DNA of 64,000 nt from NCBI RefSeq assembly GCF_003605385.1, contig NZ_QYTV02000011.1, positions 62,001-126,000 of the forward strand, written 5' to 3'. The position numbers and the translations under genes were made by a program. This DNA comes from Siminovitchia acidinfaciens. Its GTDB lineage: Bacteria; Bacillota; Bacilli; Bacillales; Bacillaceae_C. How positions within the stretch are numbered: the first letter of the stretch is position 1; each line of letters begins with the position of its first letter. The notes beneath the pieces were generated by a model that did not search any database, was not told where the DNA came from, and saw only the letters and a program-made list of their open reading frames with translations. Of this stretch, positions 17,172-26,000 are shown in pieces.

Positions 17172-17675
17172 ATGAACCGAATCGAGAAACTTGAAAACTC
17201 GACGAGATTTTTGGATAAAGCGTTGGAAGTCATTGCCGTCTTTTGCTTGATTCTCAGTGTGGTATTGGCTTTTGTTGGAGTCGTTTTACGGTATCAGTTC
17301 GGCATTTCTTATCAAATACTGGAAGAAATTTGCCGTTATGCGATTGTCTATGGGGTGTTTGCCTATATCGGACCTCTGATTAAAAAGAATGAGCATATTA
17401 AAATGTCTCTTTTGGAGGATCGTTTAGCCGGAAAAAGCAAACATCTTGTGGATTTTGTGATTGGAATCATACAGTTTATTGCATTTGTCATTCTATTTTA
17501 TGCCGGCGTGATTTGGATGTCTTCCATTTACAGCATGGAGCTGATGACACTTTCTGGAGAAATGTTGATGGTGATTCCGGCATTTTCGATTGTGGCAGGC
17601 ATGTTTTTTGGGTGTGTTTATGCGTTATTGCAATTGATCATAGATTTTAATCTTTTTCGTTCAGAGACAAATTAG
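17172..17675 (+). CDS. TRAP transporter small permease (DctQ family)
   Basis: 167 residues with four hydrophobic helices (about 20-42, 56-74, 92-115, 130-155). The RYQFGISYQILEEICRYAIVYGVF region near 43-65 (written in two parts RYQFGISYQILEE and ICRYAIVYGVF) is the DctQ signature. It joins DctM to form the membrane part of a sodium-driven uptake system. AAGGAGATG precedes ATG, and the gene starts 24 bp after dctP. Confidence 0.9.
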   Translation: MNRIEKLENSTRFLDKALEVIAVFCLILSVVLAFVGVVLRYQFGISYQILEEICRYAIVYGVFAYIGPLIKKNEHIKMSLLEDRLAGKSKHLVDFVIGIIQFIAFVILFYAGVIWMSSIYSMELMTLSGEMLMVIPAFSIVAGMFFGCVYALLQLIIDFNLFRSETN

Positions 17676-17690
17676 AGGGGAGGTAAAGAT

Positions 17691-18959
17691 ATGTTACTGA
17701 TTGGGCTTATTATCTTTTTCATTTTATTAATCGTAGGTGCGCCTATTTGGCTTTCATTGGGCATGAGCGGCGGGATCCTGATGTTTGTATTTTTGGACTT
17801 GCCGTTGGAAGCGATTATTTCGCAGTTCTTGATTGCAACGGATAAATGGATTTTACTGGCGATCCCTTACTTTTTATTGGCCGGTAATTTGATGACCCAC
17901 ATGGGGACAGCTAATCAAATGATCGGCTTTGTCAATCATTTGATCGGCCATTTGCCCGGCGGGATGCCGGCAGCAGCCGTTATAACAGCAACTATTTTCG
18001 GAGCGTTATCAGGGTCAGCCACTGCTACGGTTGTTGCTGTGGGATCCATGATGATTCCACAAATGATCCAGCTTGGTTACTCTAAGGAAAACAGTATGGG
18101 AGTTGTTGCATCTGCCGGAACACTTGGGCAAATGATTCCCCCGAGTATTTATATGATCATTTATGCTTCTATGGTGCAGATAGATGTAGCACAGCTCTTC
18201 CTAGCCGGCATTGTTCCGGGACTGGTCATAGCGGCTCTTTTAATTGTGACTGCAATTATAGTCAGTCTGAAGGAAAAGACGGAGAGGAAAAAGCGAAGCA
18301 GTGCACAGGAGATTTCCAAGTCATTTTTTGTTGCTCTTCCTTCATTGTTGATGCCAGTTGTTGTATTGGGGGGAATTTATTCAGGGATATTTACACCGAC
18401 TGAAGCTGCGGCCGTATCAGTTGTGTATGTTTTGATTATCAGCTTCCTATTTAACCGAAAAGAATTTACAAAGAAAAATATCCAAAAAAGTTTAGTCAGC
18501 TCCATGGTGACAACCACTGTCATCTATTTGCTGCTTGGCGGAGCGAACATGTTTTCAACTGCTTTGACTTATGCTCATGTTCCTCAGCAAATTACAGAAT
18601 ATGTATCTCAGTTGACACTTCCCGGATGGCTGATCATGCTGTTAATCCTTGTGTTATTCCTTATATTTGGAATGTTCTTGGATGCGGTACCGATTTTATA
18701 TATCACGATTCCGATTCTATATCCGGCTGTGATGGCACTTGGATATGACCCAATTCACTTTGGCGTGCTGACGATTGCCTGTATGATGATTTCCCAGATT
18801 ACACCACCGGTTGGATTAAGTTTATTTGTTGTCAGCGGGCATTTTAAAGAGAAGCTGAGCGTTGTTATCAGGGGATCCATGCCTTATCTAGGTGCATTAC
18901 TTATAGCTACACTCATCCTTTTATACGTGCCTTGGTTAAGTACATTTTTAATAAAATAA
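17691..18959 (+). CDS. TRAP transporter large permease (DctM family)
   Basis: 422 residues with about twelve hydrophobic segments. Characteristic segments are AIPYFLLAGNLMTHMG near 58, ATIFGALSGSATATVVAVGSMMIPQM near 100 (in two parts ATIFGALSGSATATVVAVG and SMMIPQM), the GQMIPPSIYMIIYASM loop near 148, GIFTPTEAAAVSVVY near 232 and ITPPVGLSLFVVSG near 375. GGGAGG precedes ATG 15 bp after dctQ. It is the sodium-coupled transport subunit for the DctP ligand. Confidence 0.92.
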   Translation: MLLIGLIIFFILLIVGAPIWLSLGMSGGILMFVFLDLPLEAIISQFLIATDKWILLAIPYFLLAGNLMTHMGTANQMIGFVNHLIGHLPGGMPAAAVITATIFGALSGSATATVVAVGSMMIPQMIQLGYSKENSMGVVASAGTLGQMIPPSIYMIIYASMVQIDVAQLFLAGIVPGLVIAALLIVTAIIVSLKEKTERKKRSSAQEISKSFFVALPSLLMPVVVLGGIYSGIFTPTEAAAVSVVYVLIISFLFNRKEFTKKNIQKSLVSSMVTTTVIYLLLGGANMFSTALTYAHVPQQITEYVSQLTLPGWLIMLLILVLFLIFGMFLDAVPILYITIPILYPAVMALGYDPIHFGVLTIACMMISQITPPVGLSLFVVSGHFKEKLSVVIRGSMPYLGALLIATLILLYVPWLSTFLIK

Positions 18960-18980
18960 TAGAAAAGAGGAGTTCATCTT

Positions 18981-19742
18981 ATGAGATTACAAGACAAAGT
19001 AGCGATTATTACGGCAGGAGCATCTGGAATGGGGAGAGCGGGAGCAAAATTATTCGCCAAAGAAGGGGCGATTGTCAACATCCTTGATATTAACGAAGAG
19101 AGTGGACAGGCAGTCGTTGAAGAAATTGAAGCAAGAGGCGGAAAAGCCCATTTTTACCGCACAGACATGACTAGTGTGGAGGATATCAAAGGGACGGTCG
19201 ATAAAATCACTGATCAATATAAACAAATCGATATTCTATGGAATCATGCGGGAACACCAGGACCGGGCGGTGTGGATCAGGTAGAAGAAAAGGGTTTTGA
19301 CTTTGCCATGGACCTAAATGTAAAAAGCGGGTTCTTCCTGACAAAATATGTTCTTCCGTTCATGAAGGAAAATGGTGGGTCCATCATCTTCACTTCATCC
19401 ATTTCAGGCCTGGTGGGCTCTTATTTCAGCCCTGTTTATTCAACAGCAAAAGGCGGAGTCAGCAACATGGTCCGTGCCCTGGCCATGAGCCTGGGAGAAC
19501 ATCGCATTCGCGTTAACAGCGTTTGTCCTGGATTTACAGAAACACCAATGCTGAAAGAATTTTTAGCTCGCGATCAAGAAGACGACATGGATGCCAATGC
19601 CAAAAAAGTTTTGAGCCGCGTTCCGCTTGGACGTTTTGCTTATGCTGAAGATGTCGCCAATGCGGCATTATTCCTGGCGTCCAATGAATCAGTTTATATT
19701 ACGGGGGTTAATCTACCAGTTGATGGTGGGTATACGGCGTAA
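18981..19742 (+). CDS. Short-chain dehydrogenase/reductase
   Basis: 253 residues of the classical SDR family. The cofactor motif TAGASGMG is near residue 12, NHAG near 88, the catalytic serine in SSISGLVGSY near 140 and the YSTAK tyrosine/lysine pair near 155; the C-terminal ITGVNLPVDGGYT segment is typical. An aspartate (ILDIN) after beta-2 favours NAD over NADP. It is last in the TRAP operon, 21 bp after dctM, so it probably oxidises or reduces the imported hydroxy or keto acid. Confidence 0.9.
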   Translation: MRLQDKVAIITAGASGMGRAGAKLFAKEGAIVNILDINEESGQAVVEEIEARGGKAHFYRTDMTSVEDIKGTVDKITDQYKQIDILWNHAGTPGPGGVDQVEEKGFDFAMDLNVKSGFFLTKYVLPFMKENGGSIIFTSSISGLVGSYFSPVYSTAKGGVSNMVRALAMSLGEHRIRVNSVCPGFTETPMLKEFLARDQEDDMDANAKKVLSRVPLGRFAYAEDVANAALFLASNESVYITGVNLPVDGGYTA

Positions 19743-19751
19743 AAAATGGAA

Positions 19752-19797
19752 AAACAGACAGTGGGGAGGATTGCTCGCTCGCTGTCTGTTTTATTTT
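19752..19797 (+). terminator. Terminator of the TRAP/SDR operon
   Basis: AAAACAGACAG pairs with CTGTCTGTTTT around a 19-base loop that can pair further, then ATTTTTG. Confidence 0.85.
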
Positions 19798-19870
19798 TGG
19801 TAGATTATTAGGAGTATCGTGTATTGTGACCGAGGAGTGTTCATTGAAACTTGGAGGGTATTTCAGCCGA

Positions 19871-20200
19871 GCGATGCCTCCCCGTCGAAATGTAAAATCT
19901 GCGATGTCGGTAAGGCAATCGTGAGATGCCTCCCCTTCGAAGTGTAAAACCCGAGATGTCGGTAAGGCAATCGTGCGATGCCTCCCCGTCGAAATGGAAA
20001 ACCCGAGATGTCGGTAAGGCAATCGTGCGATGCCTCCCCGTCGAAATGGAAAACCCGAGATGTCGGTAAGGCAATCGTGCGATGCCTCCCCGTCGAAGTG
20101 TAAAACCCGAGATGTCGGTAAGGCAATCGTGAGATGCCTCCCCGTCGAAGTGGAAAACCTGAGATGTCGGTAGGCAAATGTGAGATACCTCCCTCATCAG
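19871..20200. repeat. Tandem array, 52-bp period (array B), six units
   Basis: Units start at 19871, 19923, 19975, 20027, 20079 and 20131, then a truncated one near 20182. Each unit begins GCGATGCCTCCCCGTCGAA and ends GGTAAGGCAATCGT. Identity is above 90 percent between inner units and lower at the ends. The 52-bp period is not a multiple of three, and all minus frames are open, so the reading frames over it are by-products of the repeat. Confidence 0.95.
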
Positions 20201-20399
20201 GCAACTAATCCGCAAGTGCGTAAAAATTACTGTGTAGTGCTGCCCGGAACACCTGCTATTCCTTATATTTATTAGAATCCGTGCAAATCCTCGTAGGAGT
20301 CACCCAAGCAGGACTTGTGCTGCATAAAGAAATATCTTACTCAAAGGGGCGGTATAGTCGAAATACATCATTTTATTAAACGACCCTTATAGAAGATAA

Positions 20400-21311
20400 T
20401 TACCTATTTGAATCTACATAATATATATTCTTTCCCTGTCCTTTCATAGTAAAATATCTCACAAGAACCCGCCTTATCAGTTTTAATGGAGTGACTCTAC
20501 ACCATTCGTGAATAATGCTGGTAGTTATATTTTCCTGTGGAAAGAGAAGTTGAAATTCCTTAATGCTTCTTTTAACAGACGAGTCAACGTCTTCTTCATA
20601 GTTACAATCATCACATACTACCAATCTTCTTATATAAGAAGTGGATAGAGATTTGCATTGCTTACAGACAATTCCCTTTTTCAACTGATCATAGTCATAG
20701 TGGGATGGGCGGTGGGAGGCTTCGTTAACATGGTTCGCAACTATAATATCTGCAATCTTCTTGAGGCTCTTGCCGGGAGTCGGAAAATTTCCATTAAATT
20801 GGCTCAAAAAGCGGTTTAATTGGGATGGAAGTACAATGGTTAGTTGGGGCGGAGCTTGATATAAAGTAAACTCTGGATTGATAAAGATGACTTTCCCTTT
20901 GATTGGAAGCTTAAAACCAGATTTCTGAAGAAATTGCCGGAGTAAAGATACGCAGCGGTTTAATTGGAGCAGGGGGTTTTTTATTTCTTTTCCGGATAAT
21001 GTGTACCAGATGTCTGACTCTATGTAGAATTCACCCTCATAATTTTTTACTTCAAAAAGGTATATTGTCTTGTGAGTAATCAATAGGGCATCGATTTGAA
21101 AAATCGTACTATCGTGTACCAGCAGCAAGTCGTGAAGAATAATAAAATTGTTTGATAAACTTTCTAGCAATGCTGCAAACTTTTGTTCGCCTTCATGTCC
21201 TTTTTCCATATAGAAGTAACTCTGCTTTGCATCGGGGGGTAATTTATACCGCGGAATTAAGCAACGCATAATTTGTAACGGCAATGTTTCTTTGTACGGT
21301 TTAATAACCAT
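20400..21311 (-). CDS. NERD-domain protein with C-terminal zinc ribbon (first of two)
   Basis: 303 residues. The NERD nuclease-related core is at residues 36-150: GHEGEQKFAALLESL, then ILHDLLL..STIFQIDALLIT and YLFEVKNYEGEFYIE, where D and E-x-K form a PD-(D/E)xK-like active site. A Cys pair (CKQC near 215, CDDC near 232) forms a zinc ribbon. Function is untested; NERD proteins are thought to process or bind nucleic acid. GAAAGG lies upstream of ATG 21311. A diverged paralogue sits at 56920-57810. No restriction or defence partner is adjacent. Confidence 0.82.
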   Translation of the reverse strand: MVIKPYKETLPLQIMRCLIPRYKLPPDAKQSYFYMEKGHEGEQKFAALLESLSNNFIILHDLLLVHDSTIFQIDALLITHKTIYLFEVKNYEGEFYIESDIWYTLSGKEIKNPLLQLNRCVSLLRQFLQKSGFKLPIKGKVIFINPEFTLYQAPPQLTIVLPSQLNRFLSQFNGNFPTPGKSLKKIADIIVANHVNEASHRPSHYDYDQLKKGIVCKQCKSLSTSYIRRLVVCDDCNYEEDVDSSVKRSIKEFQLLFPQENITTSIIHEWCRVTPLKLIRRVLVRYFTMKGQGKNIYYVDSNR

Positions 21312-21604
21312 CTTCCACTACCTTTCTTTTGAAAATGATATTACATTTTCGGTACGTTAGAGTGTCTCATAGCCAACAGGTTAGTATATTTACTCTTTTC
21401 TGTCAATTAGTAAGTGAACTTGTTAAATCGGTTTGTGAAGCTTGAAGGGCGATTATAAGTCCATGCCTTCTGACTAGGCTGTTAATCCGTAATTAGGGTA
21501 ATGCATCCGCAATCCCCTCCCTACCCAAAACAGACGGGACGGGAAAAAGGAAACCGTTGCAAGGAAGCATTGACTTGCTCTTGCAATAATCCATTTCTTC
21601 ATAC

Positions 21605-21648
21605 AAAAAACAGACAGCGAGAGCCCAACCGTCGTCGCTGTCTGTTTT
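21605..21648. terminator. Bidirectional terminator after the NlpC/P60 gene
   Basis: AAAACAGACAGCGA pairs with TCGCTGTCTGTTTT around a 14-base loop, with A and T tracts on either side. The stem resembles the TRAP operon terminator at 19752. Confidence 0.8.
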
Positions 21649-21663
21649 ATAGAAAAAGGGAGC

Positions 21664-22131
21664 TTAGAGAACCCTTCTTGCACCTGCATATTTGGATTTC
21701 CAGTAGTATGGATCGTTGATTGATGTAATGGCTACACCTTTTCCAGCAGAGTGGATGAATTTATTGTTTCCTACGTAAATTCCTACGTGGGATATTTTTG
21801 TTTTTGAAGTAGTTTTAAAGAATACAAGATCTCCGGCTCTTAAATTCTTTTTGCTGATAGATTTACCTCTTTTATATTGTTCAGCGGCCGTTCTTGGGAG
21901 TTTGACATTCTTTTTCTTAAAGGTATAGGAAGTGAATCCTGAACAATCGAATCCTCTTGGAGTAGTTCCGCCATATTTATAGCGAACGCCCAGGTATTTT
22001 TTACCCTCTTTTACAATGGCGCTCCCTGTCGGTTTGCTTGCTGCACTGGCGGTATCTATAGGTTGAGTGATCACTACTGCGAACATGATAACGGCGAATA
22101 AAGAAACCAAAGCTTTTTTTAACATCGTCAT
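21664..22131 (-). CDS. Secreted NlpC/P60 (C40) endopeptidase
   Basis: About 155 residues. The N-terminus has a basic patch and a hydrophobic core (LVSLFAVIMFAVVITQ) ending near ASA, a cleavable signal peptide. The NlpC/P60 domain holds the catalytic Cys in GFDCSGFTSY near residue 62, His in ISHVGIYVG near 112 and the third residue in FIHSAGKG near 124. Such enzymes cut the D-Glu/meso-DAP bond of peptidoglycan stems. No LysM or SH3 targeting domain is present, which is short for the family. ATG 22131 has AGGGGG at the right distance; the frame extends to 22161. Confidence 0.9.
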   Translation of the reverse strand: MTMLKKALVSLFAVIMFAVVITQPIDTASAASKPTGSAIVKEGKKYLGVRYKYGGTTPRGFDCSGFTSYTFKKKNVKLPRTAAEQYKRGKSISKKNLRAGDLVFFKTTSKTKISHVGIYVGNNKFIHSAGKGVAITSINDPYYWKSKYAGARRVL

Positions 22132-22521
22132 TCTAGCACTTTCCCCCTGGAACTCCAACATTTTCTAATTTATGTAGGTATAGCATAACATGACAAATTG
22201 TGACTTTGTTTTTCAGTTGTGTAACAAATATATTACGGCGAGTTTCGAAATGTGAGAAATTAAGACTATAAATGAAAAAAACAGCGGTCCTTTTGTCATA
22301 TGAAAATACATGAAGAGATACTTTTCAGTTTGATAATATACAGCATCCCCTCGCATTCCGGACGAATAGCAAGCATGGAGGTACTAAAGAGTCACGAAAC
22401 CCTTCAAAAGACAAGTAATCATGTAATTCAGGAAATATAGACACTTTTCTAAAAAGATAATGTTTGTTATAGTAAGTTTAAATGAAAGCACTTACAAAAG
22501 TTAAAAGGGGGAGAATTGTAC
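22132..22521. other. Intergenic region, mostly featureless
   Basis: AT-rich DNA between the divergent NlpC/P60 and glutamine-type transporter genes. A TATAGT hexamer at 22468-22473 could be the -10 of the transporter, but its -35 is poor. The ribosome site AAGGGGGAG occupies 22505-22513. Confidence 0.35.
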
Positions 22522-23349
22522 GTGGGAATAAAAAAACGAAGTCTTTGGGGAATTTTGTTGCTTACTTTAATGTTTATGCTTGCCGCTTGCGGCGGTGGAG
22601 GATCTGAGAGCACAGGTGGAGGCTCGGACAGCAGCGATAAGGAAAGTGAAAGCAGCGGGGATAGCGGATTGAAAGATACATATACGGTTGCGAGTGATAC
22701 TTCTTTCGTACCATTTGAATTTAAGGAAGATGGAGAGTATGTCGGCTTCGATATCGATTTGATCAATGCGATCGCTGATGAAGTCGGCTTTGAAATCAAA
22801 CTGGAAACGACAAACTTTGATGGCATCATCCCTGGCTTGCAGACGGGATCTTTTGATATTGCTATTGCCGGAATAACCATAACTGATGAGCGTAAGAAGA
22901 CAGTTGATTTCAGTGACCCGTATTATGATGCGGGACTTAGAATAGGTGTTTCTGTGGATAACAGCGATATCAACGGAATTGAAGACCTTAAAGGGAAAAC
23001 GATTGCGACAAGACTTGGTTCTACAAGCGCCGACTATATTAAAAAGAATATAGAAGGTGCGGAAGCGAGCCAGTTTGAGCAGTTGGACCAGGCGTACTTA
23101 GCTGTTGAAAATGGGAGCGCGGACGCCATCCTCTATGATTCTCCAAACGTAGCTTACTATATTCAGACTAAAGGAGAGGACAGCCTGAAGATGGTTGGTG
23201 AGCTCTATCAGGCTGAACAATACGGCATCGCCTTCGCCAAGGGACAGGACGAGCTTGTCAGCAAAGTCAATGAAGCATTGGCTACATTGAAGGAAAATAA
23301 TAAATATGACGAAATCTACGAAAAGTGGTTTGGTGAAAAACCTGAATAA
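22522..23349 (+). CDS. glnH: Polar amino acid ABC transporter substrate-binding lipoprotein (GlnH-like)
   Basis: About 275 residues. The lipobox LAAC near residue 20 is followed by a Gly/Ser-rich linker. The SBP_bac_3 domain starts YTVASDTSFVPFEF and has YVGFDIDLINAIADEVG near 75, the ligand loop GSFDIAIAGITITDERKKTVDFS (in two parts GSFDIAIAGITIT and DERKKTVDFS) near 113 and the hinge GSTSADYIKKN near 170. This fits glutamine or another polar amino acid. GTG 22522 is chosen because GGGGGAG is 8 bases upstream; TTG 22516 is too close. The permease and ATPase follow after a hairpin. Confidence 0.87.
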   Translation: MGIKKRSLWGILLLTLMFMLAACGGGGSESTGGGSDSSDKESESSGDSGLKDTYTVASDTSFVPFEFKEDGEYVGFDIDLINAIADEVGFEIKLETTNFDGIIPGLQTGSFDIAIAGITITDERKKTVDFSDPYYDAGLRIGVSVDNSDINGIEDLKGKTIATRLGSTSADYIKKNIEGAEASQFEQLDQAYLAVENGSADAILYDSPNVAYYIQTKGEDSLKMVGELYQAEQYGIAFAKGQDELVSKVNEALATLKENNKYDEIYEKWFGEKPE

Positions 23350-23359
23350 AAAAAGCTTG

Positions 23360-23393
23360 GAAAGGGTGTAACCGACTTTTGTTACATCCTTTT
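23360..23393 (+). terminator. Hairpin between the binding-protein and permease genes
   Basis: A 13-bp stem with two G-U pairs (GAAAGGGTGTAAC with GTTACATCCTTTT) and an 8-base loop, with no U-tract. It probably lowers or stabilises transcript ends so that more binding protein than permease is made. Confidence 0.6.
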
Positions 23394-23554
23394 CTTACAT
23401 AGAATAATAGTTTTTTAAAATCTAATTGATCTGGCTCGGGCGCTGTTGGTGTTACACATGTGAAAAGGGGAACCGTCATACGGACTTCATGCAATTTTAC
23501 TTGTTTGTCGAACAGACTGCGCACCTAACGCATTTCTACTAAAGAGGTGAAGCA

Positions 23555-24217
23555 ATGATTGGGAGATTTGATTGGGCGGGAGTCGTTGAATTCCTGCCGG
23601 ATTTGACAAAAGGACTTTATTACACGCTGCTCATTTCGGTTGTCGGACTATTAATCGGCTTTGCTTTGGGGGCTCTCTTTGGGATTGGAAGGGTTGCCAA
23701 GAATAAAGCTTTTTATTACATATCAACTATATACGTTGAGGTGATCCGGGGGACTCCTGTATTGGTTCAAGCGATTTGGATATTCTTTGCCCTTCCTTTG
23801 ATTATCGGGAAAAACCTGGGCTCCATTACAGCGGGGATCATTGTTATCGCGATTAATTCGGGGGCGTATATTGCGGAGATTGTACGGGGAGCAGTTCAAT
23901 CAATTGATAAAGGCCAGATGGAGGCCGGGCGGTCCCTGGGGTTGAATCACCAGCAGACGATGCTCCATATCATTTGGCCACAGGCGTTCAAACGAATGAT
24001 ACCGCCACTGGGAAACCAATTCATTATCAGTATCAAGGACACGTCCTTGTTATCCGTCATTCTCGTGCCGGAACTGATTTTCCAGGGACGATTGATTGCG
24101 GCTAACCATTTTAATGCGGTGGAAATTTATACGACAGTAGCTCTGTTTTATTTAGTCATCACCTTCAGCTTATCGATGGTTTTACGCTTTTTTGAAAGAA
24201 GGTTGGAAACAGAATGA
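23555..24217 (+). CDS. glnP: Polar amino acid ABC transporter permease (GlnP-like)
   Basis: 220 residues with five predicted helices. The HAAT-type EAA loop is [34 protein letters not shown] around residues 130-165 (key parts EAGRSLGLN and IIWPQAFKR), which docks the ATPase. The N-terminal part reads [15 protein letters not shown], typical of His/Glu/Gln permeases. It uses ATG behind AGAGGTG. It overlaps the ATPase gene by four bases (ATGA). Confidence 0.9.
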   Translation: MIGRFDWAGVVEFLPDLTKGLYYTLLISVVGLLIGFALGALFGIGRVAKNKAFYYISTIYVEVIRGTPVLVQAIWIFFALPLIIGKNLGSITAGIIVIAINSGAYIAEIVRGAVQSIDKGQMEAGRSLGLNHQQTMLHIIWPQAFKRMIPPLGNQFIISIKDTSLLSVILVPELIFQGRLIAANHFNAVEIYTTVALFYLVITFSLSMVLRFFERRLETE

Positions 24218-24936
24218 TACAAGTCAATAATTTGCATAAAAAATTCGGGGACCTTGAGGTGCTAAGAGGAATTACATGTGAGATTAAGCCGCAAGAAGTG
24301 GTTTGCGTCATCGGGCCGAGTGGATCCGGAAAAAGCACCTTTCTCCGCTGTTTGAACATGCTGGAGGAAATGACGGACGGAGATATTGTTATCAATAGCC
24401 ATCATTTGAATGACCCGAAAACAAATATAAATGTTGTGCGTACAGAAGTGGGAATGGTTTTTCAACAGTTTAATCTGTTTCCTCATAAAACAGTTTTGGA
24501 AAACATTACTCTTGCACCGCAAAAGATACGAAAAATAAATAATGCGGAAGCGAAAGCACTTGCCACGGAACTGTTGGAAAAAGTCGGACTAGTTGATAAG
24601 GCAAACAGCTATCCAAGACAACTATCGGGGGGACAGCAACAGCGGGTGGCAATTGCCCGCGCGCTTGCAATGCAGCCAAAAGTCATGCTGTTCGATGAGC
24701 CGACCTCAGCTCTTGATCCCGAACTTGTCGGCGAAGTGCTGGAGGTCATGAAGCAACTGGCACTCGAAGGCATGACGATGGTCGTTGTCACCCACGAAAT
24801 GGGATTCGCCCGGGAAGTGGCCGATCGCGTCATATTTATGGATGGGGGAGTCATTGTTGAAGCAGATATACCATCCCAAATTTTTACTGATCCGAAGTCT
24901 GATCGGACGAAATCCTTTTTAAATAAGGTTTTGTAA
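24214..24936 (+). CDS. glnQ: Polar amino acid ABC transporter ATPase (GlnQ-like)
   Basis: 240 residues. Walker [10 protein letters not shown] near 32, Q-loop [10 protein letters not shown] near 80, signature [17 protein letters not shown] near 133, Walker [15 protein letters not shown] near 153 and switch histidine VVTHEMGFA near 190. The [11 protein letters not shown] segment is typical of GlnQ/HisP. It is the last gene of the three-gene transporter; no clear terminator was seen before the DUF2071 gene 100 bp downstream. Confidence 0.92.
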   Translation: MIQVNNLHKKFGDLEVLRGITCEIKPQEVVCVIGPSGSGKSTFLRCLNMLEEMTDGDIVINSHHLNDPKTNINVVRTEVGMVFQQFNLFPHKTVLENITLAPQKIRKINNAEAKALATELLEKVGLVDKANSYPRQLSGGQQQRVAIARALAMQPKVMLFDEPTSALDPELVGEVLEVMKQLALEGMTMVVVTHEMGFAREVADRVIFMDGGVIVEADIPSQIFTDPKSDRTKSFLNKVL

Positions 24937-25037
24937 GAAAAGCCCCTGCTATTTCGTTCTACCTTCCTCAATTCGCTTTAAGAAACTAATAAAGGGGAAT
25001 AAATAAGGAAAGTTCTGAACGGAAGGAGCTTGTTTTG

Positions 25038-25781
25038 ATGCACAAAGAGTTCTCAGAAACATCACAGCGCCCGTTTCATGTACCGCGCAGACCTTGGATC
25101 CTGACACAGACGTGGCATCATCTCCTGTTCAGCCATTGGCGGGTGCCAGCAGAAGTTCTTAGTGAACATGTGCCGCGGGAATTTGAAGTTGACCAGTTCG
25201 ACGGTACTTCGTGGATTGGTCTTACTCCCTTTTGTGCTTCTCATGCAAGGGTGAGAGGGCTTCCCCCGCCTCCTTTTTTTCATTCTTTTTTGGAGTTGAA
25301 CGTCCGGGTATACGTTACGTACAAAGGAACTCCGGGGATTTATTTTCTAAGCTTGGATGCCGACAGTTGGCCGGTTGTTATTGGAGCCAAGGCAGCCGCA
25401 TTGCTTCCGTACAAGCACGCATCCATGAGTCTTAAGCAGGAAGAAGAAACAATTCATTTCAGGAGCCGAAGGAAGCATCCCGGAAGCCCAGATGATAGTT
25501 TTTCCATCAGCTACAAGCCTGAATCGGATTATTTCATCCCGGCTAGCGGCACTTTGGAATATTTCCTATACGAACGGTACTGTTTCTTTATAAAAAAGGG
25601 GAAACATCTATACCGCGGAGATATCCACCATGATCGTTGGCGTGTGTGCGAAGCGGATTTTCTAATTCATAAGAATACGATGGTTTCCTCTTTGCCAAGA
25701 ACCTATTTTCAGGAACAGCCGCTTGTTCACCTATCCAAGGAAAAGCAGACGTTTGCGTGGCCGTTAATAAAGCTGAAATAA
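25038..25781 (+). CDS. DUF2071 (YqjF-like) protein
   Basis: About 247 residues. The segments WILTQTWHHLLFSHWRVPAEVL near residue 17, FDGTSWIGLTPFCASHARVRGLPPPP near 55 (parts FDGTSWIGLTPF and ARVRGLPPPP), LELNVRVYVTYKG.PGIYFLSLDAD near 85 and the C-terminal PLVHLSKEK mark the DUF2071 family (B. subtilis YqjF), whose fold resembles acetoacetate decarboxylase. The invariant lysine of that enzyme cannot be confirmed by eye. Function unknown. GGAAGGAG precedes ATG 25038. Confidence 0.82.
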   Translation: MHKEFSETSQRPFHVPRRPWILTQTWHHLLFSHWRVPAEVLSEHVPREFEVDQFDGTSWIGLTPFCASHARVRGLPPPPFFHSFLELNVRVYVTYKGTPGIYFLSLDADSWPVVIGAKAAALLPYKHASMSLKQEEETIHFRSRRKHPGSPDDSFSISYKPESDYFIPASGTLEYFLYERYCFFIKKGKHLYRGDIHHDRWRVCEADFLIHKNTMVSSLPRTYFQEQPLVHLSKEKQTFAWPLIKLK

Positions 25782-25784
25782 AGA

Positions 25785-25814
25785 GTCAGGAGTCTCATGC
25801 TTCTGGCTTTTTTT
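25785..25814 (+). terminator. Terminator after the DUF2071 gene
   Basis: GTCAGGAG pairs with CTTCTGGC (two G-U pairs) around a 7-base loop, followed by seven T residues. Confidence 0.8.
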
Positions 25815-26000
25815 GGTGTGTGGTACCCTCTCTACTGCCTTATATGACAGGCTTGTGAAGGAGTTTCTGCTTTTTCTTTTAGAAAGACTAGTGATTAGTA
25901 CCTAGCATCCTCTCGCCATGCTAAGATAGAGTTAATGGAAAATAGAAAAATAAGGGATTTTTCTACATAGGGAAAACAGGCGATACTGGAGGAAGAACTA

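Noticed and set aside
19871-20200. Possible CRISPR array
   Set aside because: Units are contiguous copies with no unique spacers, and no cas gene is in the window. The same holds for the palindrome array at 63389.
19841-20215. Repeat-protein frames of 104-124 residues on the minus strand
   Set aside because: They are the 52-bp tandem array read in three phases; no ribosome site and no non-repeat coding sequence.
20400-21311. NERD protein as part of a restriction or defence island
   Set aside because: No methylase, helicase, toxin or integrase gene is nearby; neighbours are ordinary transport and envelope genes.
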